32,479 bases of DNA. Source: Lactifluus volemus (lineage: Eukaryota > Basidiomycota > Agaricomycetes > Russulales > Russulaceae). The notes under the pieces are model-generated. The model was not told the origin of the DNA and did no database searches. It worked only from the letters and a program-made list of their open reading frames with translations. The position numbers and the translations under genes are program-made. This document shows, in pieces, positions 1 through 12,619 of this stretch. The stretch covers positions 1 to 32,479 of the forward strand of contig WTXI01000380.1 in the NCBI GenBank assembly GCA_022376515.1. Direction: 5' to 3'. Numbering within the stretch: position 1 is the stretch's first letter; every line of letters begins with the position of its first letter.

Positions 1-13
1 TTATCATCTCGTC

Positions 14-1055
14 ATGCCTCGTTCTATGCCCTTTGAACAACTTATCTCAACCCTCGCCTCCCATATTGGAAGAGATAATGCACGTCAAGAGTTAAAATGG
101 ATGATACAAGCGATTCATTCCGCCAACCGTACAAGGTCAACCCCGTTTCCAGGTCTTTAGCGATGCTTTCCAGACGTGTCCGCGGCGAACCCATACAATA
201 CATTCTCGGTATGGGAATCCGTACGACCTCGTGTCGTGTCTCCAATTAGTGTGCTGATTCACCGCACTGTTCAAAATCGCTATCCAAAGGCACCCAACCT
301 TTCGGTCCCCTCAATATCATCACGCGACCTCCCGTTTTGATACCACGTCCGGAAACCGAATATTGGGCTCTTCGTCTAAGCCATTCTATCGCACCATCAC
401 CGAAAAAACCTATTCACGTGCTAGATCTTTGCACGGGATCTGGCTGTATACCCATCCTCCTGTGCGCTTCCTGGAATCCCGGTTCCGCTTTCGCTCTGGG
501 GATTGACACGTCCAAAGAAGCTCTACAGCTTGCTCGGGATAATGCACTTTCACACGCCTCCGTCGTAACTTTGACTTCTCATCGCAGACACCCTCATGGG
601 CTTACTGGTTCAGCCGCTCCGACATCACGTGCCAATACCACCAAGAATCTCTTCCTTCCCTTGCACGGCGATGTGCGAGACACACCTAAACTCATCGAGT
701 TGCTGTCCCCTTGGCGGCCATTCGACGTCATCACTGCCAACCCACCCTACATACCTCGAGACCAATATGCCCAGCTCGACAGATCTGTCCGACAGTTTGA
801 GGATCCTGGGGCACTTCTGGGCGATCCACCAGGCGCACCGGATACTCATGGCCTCACCTTTTATTGGGATATTGCTCGTCTGGTCTCCCAGGGCCACATT
901 CTCAGCGCAGATGGCTGGCTCGTCCTCGAGGTTGGCGACGGGCAGGCACGTGCTGTGGAGAACATAGTGCGCTCCACTGCTCGATGGAGAATACAGAAAT
1001 ATGGGTTGATCAGTGGGGTAAGGAGAGAGTAGTTGTAGCACGCTACGACAAATGA
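14..1055 (+). CDS. MTQ1: HemK/Mtq1-type release factor glutamine N5-methyltransferase, frame broken near both ends
   Basis: Predicted S-adenosylmethionine-dependent methyltransferase that modifies the GGQ glutamine of (mitochondrial) peptide-chain release factors. Exon 1 opens at the ATG at 14 and reads an N-terminal helical part with ARQELKWM. The block from 154 (SLAMLSRRVRGEPIQYILG) is in another frame, then a clean GT..AG intron at 209-289 joins it to GTQPFGPLNIITRPPVLIPR. The catalytic domain follows: LDLCTGSGCIPIL (SAM-binding loop), a GDVR block and the hallmark NPPYIPRDQYAQLD at about 740-780. The expected C-terminus TEIWVDQWGKERVVVARYDK is present at 993-1055 but one frame off the catalytic domain. 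Two frame changes are therefore needed, one before 154 and one at about 990. They could be real lesions, sequence errors or unusual splicing. The family call is strong; the integrity of the gene is uncertain. Confidence 0.78.
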
Positions 1056-4000
1056 TTTCATCTCTACGTGATCCAATATCATGCTTTCTCATAATCCCGA
1101 CTCCTTTAGCTCTTAGTTGGGATCGGGGGGACTCGTCACACGTCATCTTTTGTGTCAAGCTCCCTGACGGGCGACGCTGATTACAAACCCGTTATTCAAA
1201 TGAGATGTTATATTTTTGGTCCTCAGCGGCAACATTTCTCTAACATGATCATCGAGAAGCTCCTGAGTGGCGAAGGCTATCATTTAGGGCAGGCGTAACC
1301 CGATTGAGAAGAGAAGAGATAATTGGAACAAATCAGGGCCTGCACGTCTACATGACCGAATGTAAGTTACTTATCGATACTCTCCAGTAGCTTACAGTTC
1401 AGATAAAGTGCTTAAATAAAGGAAGATATCTCTCGTCACCATCGGCTTGTAGGGCTGTGTAGTCGCCTAGTATAGTAGCTTGCCGTTGATATCTTGATCA
1501 ACCCCGTCTCATCAGTGACGGCAGTTTCACTGCAATGCCTGTTGTTATCTGGAGCACTGACAGCGGCCTTCTTAGTTTGTGTTGCTTTGGTTTACGAGAG
1601 AGCATGATGATAAGGCTATGGAGAGCGATGCAGAGAAGCGAAGGAATGCCGAAGTCCATTTCATTGATCATCCCACAGCGCATCACCTTGACCAGATCAG
1701 GCAAATGTAACATGATCAGGGCGTCTGATAAGAATGCCGGGAATCATTCTATCGCCAACAAATCAACTATTGTCTGGCGTCTTGAGGGACGCGAGAAGTT
1801 TCAGCATTACCATCAGCGCCGCTGAACGTGTGGTCAAAGGCAATCTGATTGTTTTCTTTTTTTTCAAACATGAGGCTTTGTAAATGTTGCAGACAGTGCC
1901 CCCCCTTTTTTTCGTCTGATGCTAACATCAACTCATGTACAACTAGCGCATGGTCTGTCAGGGGGCGTCTCAAATATACAAGGAAAATGGGCAAGGCGGG
2001 CCGCGTAAATCTCATGAGGTAAATTTCTAAGCATCCTGATGAACAAGGTCACAGTCATCCCAGGCATCTATGGACTGCCGGCATCAAGCATCTCACCTCG
2101 TCTGTGAAAAACGGCAAGTGGACGATCGCTGGCTCCTTCTCTCGCTTTCCCCTCCCGAGGGAGGTTAGGACGATCTGATGGGCACTCCTTGACACGCAAT
2201 TCCCGATGAACGATGGGAGAAAACACGAGACAAGTGATGCTTGACCCCGACAGAAGATCCTTCAGCCGCTTCCCCTCATCCAGAGTTGCGTGTCTGTACG
2301 TTCCCATGTAGATAGGATTGATAGGGTAGAAGACATGAGATGGAAAGTTGCGTGGTGCAGGCTATCCTTTCCAAACTAGCTCGTGTCCGGCGGGGCCTTT
2401 CCTCTCACAGAATTAGATTGAAAGTACGGATGGAAAACGCAACAAGTCGTTCTCGGCTCGTTGTGGAAAAGGATAAGATGGTCCCTATACTGGAAGTTGA
2501 GACGACTGCCAGTGGTGAGCCCGTTCAACAGAGCATTCGTTAGCCGAAGGTTGCTAGAGCCGGAGAGGTGTCCTTCACTGTTGCATGAAGGCGGGATCTG
2601 ATCATGATCGCCCAAACCAAGGCGGCCGGGATGCAGCGCTGCTGTGGTGGCTGGCGTGTCATAGTCCTGTTCGGCCTTCGACAAATAGATCCTAGCGGAG
2701 ATAGAGAAATGGTTTTCTAACAGATCGGACCCTTCTTCCGCCTGAAAAAAAAAGATGAGATGATCAGCAGAGCGGAGGCAGTGCCCAATCACGGTACAGA
2801 GTTCGGAGAGGGCCATGACAGGCTGGAGAATGATCCGTGAGGAACATATCCGTAGCCAACGTTTTTGAGCCACAGCCTACTTTATCTACGTAGACTTTGC
2901 TGGAGTCTTTCTGCTTGAATGAGCAACGAAGACGGGCCCAGAAAAACGACGATGGCCTGATCAAAGCTAATCTAAGAGGCACCAAACCGGGGCATCCCCG
3001 CATTCGGGACAAAGTCAACCTCTGATGGCCACGCAGCACGTTGTCGGAATCTTCTATAGAGAGAAAGCTCACGGCCGCGGGAGGAAGCAAATAACCTCGT
3101 CTAGAACCAAAGAAGACGTGGGGAACCTGAGGGGAAGACCCCGAGTCTTGTAGACTAAAATATCATAGATCCTCATCCGAGTCATCACCGGCAGAAGTAG
3201 CAAACCTACCCAGTTTTTCCGAGGGGTGGGGCCACCATGACGTATTTAAGACGAACATGAGCTAGGCCGACGCGGAAGGAAACCAAAAACCATAAGATAA
3301 AGAATACCATTCCGTGACCTGACCACAGACGGTTGGGCTAGGTTGGATATCAACATACTCTTGCCCAAGCTGGAATTTTCTGGCGCTCTAGTATATACAC
3401 GCATCTATTACCCAAGCTATCACCGTCGAGAATCGAGCAGAAGGGTGACACTGACGCAAAACAGTGAGTTGTTTTTCTGGTCGATTGGATTCTCTAGTGG
3501 CTTCTGTGCATTCGAGGGTACAAGGGGGAGAGGGAAAAAGAGGAACAGGGGTGTGGTAGCCCGCTACCATTGACATTGACAACTGCCGGTACACATTCTT
3601 CCGAAATAACACCCAATTTGTGATGATTTGTGACTTTGCTTCTTGAATTTGCAATACGGGCATTTTGGCCGGATTCCTCGTTCGTGGAATTGTATCAATT
3701 GGTTGTTTAGCAACAACCGCTGCGGGGCCTAACACGTATCGTCACCATAGCTGCATAGCATGACGAATATACACAAGTTTGGCTTGTAGACGTGTCGACA
3801 ACAAAGCGCTTGTGTTATTTTCAATAGCGAGAACAGACGCTGCGATTAACAACGATAACCTTGTCACAAAAAAAAAAAACCATCTACGTCTTTACACTAT
3901 CGTAGCAGTCACATAAATAGCAAAAAGCCAGGCCAAGATACGTCTGGCATGACAACCCTTATAACTATGGTATACAGAAATTAACCCCTTCCATATCAGC

Positions 4001-4119
4001 GTTCCTCTGTCGTCAAGTGTCATCCGATTTTTCCATGTAGCTGATGGGAGGTAATGCTTTGTCGGAGGTTGATTTCCATGACCGTTCTCCCAAATCACCC
4101 TTCGCTGTCGATTGCAGAC
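1056..4119. other. intergenic, no gene recognised
   Basis: About 3 kb between the methyltransferase and the 3' end of receptor copy A. It holds only short overlapping open stretches on both strands, with no motif, splice pattern or composition that marks a gene. The longest (minus strand 2376-2873 and 2764-3090) have no recognisable domain. Homopolymer runs (T at 1857-1863, A at 3869-3880) suggest non-coding DNA. The part just below 4120 would be the 3' untranslated region of copy A. Confidence 0.5.
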
Positions 4120-5518
4120 TCACGTTGTATTTAGGTACGCTGGGGGTATAACCACGGAGCCGGTGCTGCATTGGTGACCAAGTTCTGTTCCTGTCTCAGA
4201 GGTCTTTGGAGGCACGAAGAGGAGTAATCGGGGTCGCACGACCAGTAACAGGGTTACGTTGATTGCGCCCGAGAGGTTGAATATTGAGACACTGAAAAAA
4301 GTGGCCGCCGAGGATACATGCGCGTGATCGAATAGCGACCAGCGCGCAACGGTCAGAGGAAGGACGACGAGTGAGTACGAAAGAGGGTAACTAAACAACG
4401 TTTGAGAAGAATACGCAATGAGAAAGGACAGGGCTTACAAAAGCAATCGCAATGCTTCTCGCCTTTCTGGACGTCCAAGCTTGTCATCAAGGTTCCTCAG
4501 ACGGAGCTTGTACCATTTCTCTTCATCAACCGACAAACGGCCCTTTGCCCAAAAGTAGAGTGGGGTGTACATTAGCAGGGATGCAAATAATGCAACCCAC
4601 AACCAGACATATTCTCCAGCAAGGCGTTCTCCATCATATTGGGCATTGATCCAGCACCAAAACTAGTCGGCAATTGTCAGCAGTGGGGCGTGAAAAGTTT
4701 GTGAATGACGTACGGGTGTAGGCGCCTCATAGTTCTTGTGAAGGCCATTACCGAGACCAACCCAGAGGGAATCAAAAGCCAAAACAAGACAAACAATGCC
4801 GAAAGCAACCATACGTGCTTCCCTCCCAACTCCCCATAGAGCTGCTATGAACGTGTGGACGGTCATTATCTGGAAGGTGTGCATTGAATATCTTTTAAAT
4901 ACAAAGGTGGCATGGAGGGTGACATACAAGAGTAATCATCGCGACTCCAAGTTCACCAAACTGTTGAATGATGCCCTGGGCTGAGCAGTACGACCCCGGT
5001 GTGACTATTCCTATGTGAGCCCATTTTACATCGAGGGCGCCGCCCAAGGCCTGGAAAAAATCGAATGAAAATAGGGAGAGCTTTCAGAGGAGTCGAATCA
5101 ATTTGGATGAAAAGCTATACAACAGTGATGTCCAAACAGACCATGTATATGTCAGCGGGATAACGCAACAACTTCCAGTCACCGTTTGGAAGAGCCTTCC
5201 TATAACGAAGGACATTTCTCTGCCGAGCACATTGTCAGAGTGGATCGAGGCAAGAAAACGGTTCAGACATACGCCAACCAACATATAAAGGATGAGTACA
5301 CTAAGGATACTGATGAAGGATGCTTCAGCTGCTATCTGAACGCGAGTTAGCAGTGAGTTGAGCAAAACACGAACAAGTCGGTCACTCACTGCCAAGCCGA
5401 TAGTTTGACCATGCGTCAAGCATGAAATCGAAGGATTGAGATTAGACAGCGATGGCAGCGACTGCTCATACTGTTGGGCATTGCAGACAGTCCCGTGAAC
5501 GCCGTCGACAGCTGACAT
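4120..5518 (-). CDS. seven-transmembrane GPCR-like receptor, copy A (intact, 7 exons)
   Basis: Exons on the minus strand: 5518-5390, 5335-5273, 5219-5142, 5080-4928, 4869-4714, 4662-4439, 4390-4120; all introns are GT..AG, 48-61 bases. The joined frame is open for about 357 residues. The extracellular N-terminus has an N-terminal Cys near HGTVCNAQQY, and TM1 is about 33-63. Loop 1 (RNVLRYRKALPNGDW) follows, then TM2 about 88-108, GSYCSAQGIIQQ leading into TM3 at about 121-152, and TM4 about 162-180. HKNYEAPTP and the FWCWI motif come before TM5 (about 208-234). TM6 is YPLSYSLVVLPLTVARW (about 269-285) and TM7 about 294-318, followed by a short cytoplasmic tail. Seven hydrophobic segments with C-x-A-Q-G and W-C-W suggest the fungal cAMP-receptor-like/Git3-like GPCR group. 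The start is the first ATG in exon 1 and aligns with the starts of the other copies. No ligand can be inferred. Another 7TM class is the main alternative. Confidence 0.85.
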
Positions 5519-8500
5519 TTCTCGGAAGCCGGGAGGGGGGAAAAAGGAATGAAAGATAGGCAGTGAGCCTAGGCAGCGGCCAGGCTGCCAGTGAAATAAG
5601 AAGAAGAAAGAGATGAAGATATCGGGTATGGTAGAAGAGAGGCCATGATGGGATATAAGTTGATATGAGAGTCCGTGAAACGCCCAAACAGCGCCGGGTA
5701 GGTGAGGAAACGAGTCAAACGAGAGGGACGCGCTTCGAGTCGCCGAATTGAGTTTGGCAACTCGTCTCCCTCAGGTTCTCACACTTCGCTAACCTCGTTC
5801 ACACGCCCGGCGTTCTCCCGTTCTAATTGAACGAATCTGGCGGCCGTCGAGGATCCTTCTAAACCCCGCATTTTCCTCTTGTGACGAAACGTGATTAATG
5901 ATGAAAACGATGAAGCCACTCGGCAGTTAACTATCTTTACGCGGTTGGCTCGTCAAGCCGATCATGATGCTGGTATGGCCTCCCATCGCCAAATCGTGAG
6001 AAACCGGAAAGAAGTGGCCATGTCGTACAATAGAGTCATTGTAATTCATGAAAGGACCAGTAAAGCTCTCAATTAGTGCTTTTTTGGTAGATAGGAATAT
6101 TCCCTACGTTGAAACAAACGGTACCGAGTCGGGCATCCGCCCATACATCAGCACGCACAAGAACATTGCTTTGCAACAGGCGGTGCAGTCATAGCAAAAG
6201 GAACGCTACTCGTCGAAGAAGGTTTGCCATCAGAAATGAGGCCCTGTTGTGCGGCGGGCCAGTGTTGTGTGCCTAATAACTAATAACCATTGTCAGGACA
6301 GTAAACGACTCGAATACAAAACCAACCAGTCGACGTTCACACTCCCTTTAATATTCCCGATAGGGAGTGATGGAGACTTGTTCCCAACCAGACTCTAAAG
6401 CAGGATAAACTCGGACAGCGGTCTATCATAGTGCAGAGAACATGGACATCGCACAATTCTGAAAGCCCACGCGTTATACTATGGTGGCGAGCGGAGCGCG
6501 CATCGCGAGTCTCGCGAGGCGCCACAAGCAAATTAGATTCGCCACTCAGGGTCAATCAACTTGTGATATAGCACATAATACCCGTCCCCTAGACCACCGC
6601 AGGTGGCGATCTTCGAGTACGATGGATTCTGAGAAATGGAACGGACCCTCCTTGATACGCTATCATTCTGACACCTCGTTGCTCCCGTCTCCTGGTTTCT
6701 ACCACTACTACGGGACACAGAAGGGAAATCAGCGTTCATCGTGATCTCCTCCTGGTTAGTGGAACGTCACCTCAGCGTTCCGAGTTCCCCACATCGTGCC
6801 GCCGCGGCTTGTTTTTTTTCAAGGAACCCTGTCCCACTTTTCTTATCCCACGTAGATTTCGTGCATCTGCCCACACGTAAAGCGGAGATGATTCAAAAAG
6901 ATAGGTTAGATAATGCACCGCACCCGAGGGCATTGCGATATCTTTCTTGGTAGGGCGGGATTCTTGACTTCGGAGCGGAATTCGGAGAATTGGACTTGGA
7001 CCGGTCCCGGGCCCCAATCGGGATTAGGACCACCAACCCAACGGCTCCGCCGGTGTCCATGCTCTTCATGCAGTGCTTGAGCCTGTGGCGACATCATTTG
7101 CAACCTGAACAAGATCCCGAGAGTTGTTAAAAGGTGGGAGTATGACTCGAATGATGCGTAATGCTCAAGTGGCCGGCTAGTCTCCGCATTACTCCCACCC
7201 ATAACAGAACTGCCGCTCGATGTGCTTCACTCGTCAACGTATCAACACTCGGCTTCCATTTTTTCTTTCATCTGTATCCCATATTGACTTCCGGGGAATG
7301 AGAGCCCCGGTGCATGTGGGGAGTATCCTTGACGAAATCACCGGACCGTATACTGATTGCGGTAAAATGCGTTCTGGTAAGTGTATGGGAACACACACTC
7401 CTTTTACGCTCATGCCTTTTTTAATGAGGTTTGATTTGGAGCGTTTGCCCGTGAGCACTCGCTCGCCGGCATCCTTCGCGGTCACGGTGTTGCTCCGGAG
7501 GACTGGTGACGTAGACGATCGCACAGACATCGCGATTGACTCGGAAATGAGAGCAATACAGTTTACGCTGGTCGGAGTTGTCGTTGGGCAGTCGCTGCGG
7601 CCAACGCGTCTACAAACCCGACCATACACAAAAAAAAAGTGTGAGTCATACATACGAATGACGAGTTTCACGCTATTTACACAAACAGAATCAGTCGGAA
7701 CACTTCATCGCTACTCTATTGTGTGGGTTTGGATAGTTAGCGATTACTGCGTGTCAGTTTCAAGATAGGACTTGTGAGCGGCAGACTCGGATGCACGCAT
7801 TGAAGAACGGGCAACCGATCGCTGCGCCGAGGACAACGCCGAGGAGGCCGACGCGCCCCATGGGGTGTCTCGGCGTGACCGGACTGGCCAGCCAGTGTTT
7901 ACTACTGTATAGCCCTCTGTGCTTCGCGAACTGACCTCCGTTTTCTTAATAAGCCTTACTGTACTTAACGCTCGGTGGCGCCTCGCTCACTGACCAGGCG
8001 CGCGTGCGCGCTTGGCAGCTGCAGCTGCTTCGGGAACGTCTCCCCAACGTCACGTGGTGCGCCGTGCGTCCGCACTCACCCGGTGCTCCATTGACACGAT
8101 ACCGCTACACCCCATTTTCATTGCCTTGTGATCTTCTCTCATCACTTTCCCTTCGCTACCGCTTTATTACATCGTCTCTGGGCACCACCACGTGCATACG
8201 GAAACACTAGCCTGAGGATACCGCCTCGAGGCATCAATTACTGCATCACTTCCTACCTGTCGCGTAATCATTTCTGTCACGCCCGACGTCGTATCATTTC
8301 ACCGCAAAGACCCTTGATGTGTCCAGGGCTGTAAGGGTCGCATCATGACGTTACTCTGTTCTTCACGAAAAGGTACATCAACCCATAATCTCTGCGTACA
8401 GTGACATATATAGATAAGCAAGCAAGCCAAGATGCGTGTTGTGATGACTCATATTCCAGTAATAGTTTCCAGAAAATGTCACCGTTCTAAACCATGGGAA

Positions 8501-8783
8501 GCGAAAAGCGAGACTGTCTTTGGAGCAAACAATACATTGAACTTGTAAGAAACAATAACCACTAGATACAGGCCGTCAATAAAGCTACAAAAGGAAGATG
8601 AACATCTACTACATTAGACTCAGTTTAACTATCGTAACGTTCTCATTCTACGTACTACCCAGAAAAAACATCGAGAAAACAAAACAGAAACGAGGTCAAA
8701 CGTGTACTCACTGGCAGTGCCAAGGATGACATCGACGAGACCACAGTACGGCTGCGTGGTTTCGGTCCCGCCATGACATACGA
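5519..8783. other. intergenic between copies A and B
   Basis: The 5' side of copy A and 3' side of copy B. Open stretches occur on both strands over the same bases (7220-7768 plus, 7234-7671 minus) with no recognisable domain, so neither is accepted as a gene. A GC-richer patch at about 7790-8000 and a CT-rich patch at 8090-8160 are visible but unexplained. No receptor remnant was noticed here, although the gap could hold more than one gene. Confidence 0.45.
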
Positions 8784-10322
8784 CTACAGCGGCAGCGGCA
8801 CGTTGTGTACAACTGTACATTCGACAAGTGTCTTGGAGCTGACGGGAGATGGTAATTCAAGTTCGCTCTTTCTAGAGTCGCCCGAAGTTGATTTCCAAGA
8901 CCCGTCTTCTAGGTCATCCACACATCTCATCTCCGTCGGTCGTTCAAATTGAGCCAAGCTGGGAGCGCAAGGACGACCAAGTTCCGATTTGCTCTTCTCA
9001 GTTGAATTCAATGGAGGGGTGAAGAGGAGTATCCGAGGTCGTACTGTCAGCAACAAGATACGTTGGCTGCGCCTGAGAGCTGGAAGATTGAAAGGCAAAG
9101 AACGTGCAGCCGAAGGCACATGATGGTGACTGAATTGCGACCAACGTGCGACGGAGAGAGGGAGGATGAGGAATGAATATGAAAGGGGTAAGCTAAACAA
9201 AAGTAAAAGTTAGACGATATTTGCACAGGGAAGGACCTGACTTACTAGAGCAATCGTAACGCATCTCGCCTCCGAGCCTCGAGCAGCCAACTCTACCACT
9301 GGCACTGGAGTGCCTCAGGTGGAACTTGTACCATTTCTTCTCATCAACAGACAAGGAACCGTTTGCAAAGAAGTAGAGTGGGATGTAGGTTATTATTGAA
9401 GCAAATAGAGCGATCCAAACCAGAGATATCTCCAACCATTCGCTCTACGCCATATCGGGGACTTATCCAGCACCAAAACTAGTAACACAGAGTCAATGAG
9501 GAAGAACGTGAGAGGCTCGGATTAACGTACAGGTGCAGGCACCTGAAAATTCTTGTCAAGGCCATTACCGAGGCCAACCCAGAGCGCAGAGAAAACCCAA
9601 GTGAAGCCCATCAGGCCGAAAGAAAGCCTACGCGCTTTGATCCCTACACCCCACACGGCCGATATAGATGTGTGGACGGCCATTATCTAGGTGGATCATA
9701 GGTATTAGACCCAAAGGTAACTCAGTAAGGGAAGGGACACACAAGAATGGTCAATGCGACGCCAAGAGCACCCATCTGGTGGATAATGCCCTGTGCTGAG
9801 CAATAGGACCCCGTTGTGACGATACCACTGCTAGCCCATCGGACATCAAATGCGCCACCTAAAGCCATTACCATATCGAATATTAAGAGGGAGAGCTATC
9901 AAAAGGTTCAATTAAGCATTGACAGAGGGCTGTGTAATAATCAAACAGACCGTATATATGTCAGCGGGAAGACGCAGCAACCGCCAGTCACCGTTTGGGA
10001 GTGCCCTTCTATAACGAAGTACGTTCCTCTTTGGGACATCCTGTCAGGTCAGATGGATGCAAGAGAGAAGATGGGACATACGACGATTAACACGAAAATG
10101 ACGATTATGAATGCAACGCTGATGAAGCATGCTTCGGCTGCAAGCTGATCGAGGGTTGAGTTCAGTGACAAGAGGAGTCATTAGGGTACTCACTGCCAAG
10201 CCGATGGTTTGGCCATGTGTCAAGCATGCTATTGAAGGCTGTGGATTAGATGGAAGCTTCAACGATTGTTGGTACAGTTCAGCATTACAGGCAGTTCCGT
10301 GGATGCCATCAAATGCCGACAT
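8784..10322 (-). pseudogene. GPCR-like receptor, copy B (frameshifted in exons 6 and 7)
   Basis: Same gene plan as copy A, to which it is most similar. Exons 1-5 are intact with good splice sites: 10322-10194, 10144-10082, 10028-9951, 9895-9743, 9686-9531. They encode MSAFDGIHGTACN, TM1, RNVLRYRRALPNGDW, GSYCSAQGIIHQ and the TM3-TM4 block. Exon 6 (9478-9246) starts correctly with FWCWI but lacks one base in the codons for the GEY motif and another a few codons later. The TM5 sequence is therefore out of frame and a TGA follows. A length difference in the loop before the end of exon 6 would restore frame. Exon 7 (9192-8784) reads the TM6 segment (LPLSYSFLILPLSVARW) but is again shifted inside TM7, with about three bases missing in total. 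A full 7TM protein cannot be made, so this is called a pseudogene. Base-level sequence error is the alternative, but several separate lesions in one half of the gene favour decay. Confidence 0.8.
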
Positions 10323-12619
10323 TTCTGTTACAGTAGTAGATGGGAGCGGAAAATTCGGAACAACGAAGGAACCTCTGGCCCCTGACCAATTTATAATGGG
10401 GGAACGAGGGTGTTATAGTACAGTACATCTGCAACGTTGGCGGGGGACCGTTTGAGGCTACAGATGTAGACGAGGAAACCAACGAATTGGATTGCGACCA
10501 TTCTGAGAGCACCTTGTCCACTGGCCAGACTGAGATTGTAATACACAATACATTGTACACTGGCGCAAGATCACGATAAGCGGACCTAGATAATGGTTTG
10601 GTCTGGATCACCGTAAGATGGCTCGGGGTAAAGGTGTTTCCTACTTGAGTTAGTTAGGTACTTGGGTTTTTATATTTTCAAATCCTGCGCGCCGTGGTAC
10701 GTACATGGCAAAGGGACAGGTGGCAACGTTTTTGATGTAAGAACGTGAAGTGGCTGTGTAGGACAGGTTGTAGGACCTTGAAGAGTTTTTGGTATGTTTA
10801 GGTCCATTTGGGAATGGTCCCAAATGCTAAATAACTCCAGACTGCCAGCTGGAGTTGGCGCAACCACACATGGCCTAAGACACTTACCAGGATCCTCCCG
10901 CTAGTCCCACCTATTCTAACAGATGCAGGCCTGCGTTTTTCCGAGCGCCGCGATGCCTGCCCGACTACTGAGCCTGGAATCATGATGGGATTGGCGTAAC
11001 ATAATCACGTGAAAGATTTGGAATGTTATGCGCTAGTTGGAGTCGGCGGTGACAAATGTGAGCTGGGGCTGTGTATTACTGTACTGGCTTGTGATCCAAA
11101 GACAGTAAATAGGTGATGTTTGCAAAAAAAACAGAATCTCGGTGCAACTTGAGCGGATTGGAGGCCGCGTCCGAGTTCGAATAATGAAATCGCGTAACCT
11201 ACAGTATGAAACGCCATGGGGCTAACTTACATGCACTGCATGTGCCTTCAAATTTCAAAGTCCGCGGGGCGTAGTTCGGAAGTTGACGATCATACAGGAC
11301 CCAAACAGTGACCCACTGGCAATGCCTGGCCTATGGCTCTCAAAAATGACCGATAGGTCAACAATTTACAAAGCTGCACCAGAATGGAACAAAATACGTG
11401 TAACCCAGTCCTACTGACACAAACTTCCCCGATAATTTTATCAAACAGTTAAAATTTATCCAACCTCGAGAAAAGTGACAACTCCGCAGGTTACTCGGCG
11501 TATTCACTAGTCTTTTTTAAAAGTCCGGGGAAGTAACGACACCGATGGTAACTGTCTAAGGTCTAAAGACGTCCAAGTCGCGCACTGTTGTAGGCCTTGA
11601 AAAGGCGGAGGAGCGCCCGCGCCAGGCGTTTCAGCTATGCTGTCTAAGGTGGGGAAGTTCCTAAATGGGACCAAATACGAGACTTTCCCAATCAGAGAGG
11701 CGGAGGCAAAAAAAAAAAAGGCACAACCCACCGATTTGTTACAGCACAACGACCTTGTTCCTCTTTCTCTGCGTGCGAACTTTGAGATCCGACAGGTACG
11801 GTTCACCTAGATCCGCATTTCTGTAGACGGCGGTTGGTTTTCTTGCTTCTATGGAGAATTCGACGCTGTGGGCGGTTGAGACATTGACCTGGCAATGACA
11901 ACGAACGGGATCGGTTCAATATCGTTCTATATCATATCCCATTCTGTTTTCCGGAATGAATTCGCCCGTTATGTGGGGTGAGCGCGAATCCCCGAAAGAT
12001 TAAATCATAGTTCGAATCCCCTTGCCGATGGATGACTCAAACGTTCAAGTAACCCAAAGCAAACTGATAGGATTAAGCTCGCACTAGTATCAGGTACAGT
12101 ACTATAAAGACAATGGCGGGACATTGGTTAGGAGTCAACTACAGTTACAGTGCAAGTGAGTGCCTTAACTTATATTACGTGATCTCCGGGATTGGCCAGG
12201 TCGAGGAACAGCCAAGTTGAGGAACAAAGGACGCCCTGTTGGCGTTAGTCCGATAAGTATTTTGTTCACGCGCGATCCGCGTTCAAAGTCCACAGGACCC
12301 GTGGGAATGCCTACAGCAGTACAGCAGCTGTCAATTTTGGCGCCAGATAACTGGCCCCCTGGTTCATACACGCGGGCGCTCTGTGCGTCGCCTGATCGAA
12401 TACCCTTTGCCCAAGATTTCATCAGGCCGGGATCAATAGCAGCACAGCACGAGCAATTAAAACTTTGTATTAAGACTGTACTGCACGAATAAGACTGTAA
12501 TGAGGGTTGTTTCCACTGGCGGGGTATACAAAGTAAATAGAATGACAAAGCCAAGTCAGATGCGCTGTGGTGTGACATTGCCAAAACCACGGTGACAGAC
12601 CAACCAGCGTCCTCCGTCG
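10323..12619. other. intergenic between copies B and C
   Basis: About 2.3 kb with no recognised gene. Short open stretches on both strands show no domain or splice structure. Homopolymer runs (A at 11124-11131 and 11708-11719) are present. The bases near 12010-12018 (GTTCGAATC) look like a tRNA T-loop, but no stems pair around them. Confidence 0.45.

Noticed and set aside
625..1158. A 177-codon minus-strand frame over the methyltransferase
   Set aside because: It is antisense to the conserved catalytic domain with its NPPY motif, so it is a shadow frame.
7220..7768. A 182-codon plus-strand frame overlapping a 145-codon minus-strand frame
   Set aside because: Both strands are open over the same bases, neither shows a domain, splice structure or neighbouring partner, and neither composition looks coding.
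11991..12030. Possible tRNA because of GTTCGAATC
   Set aside because: The bases on both sides of the loop cannot form a five-pair T stem, and no acceptor or anticodon stem is visible.
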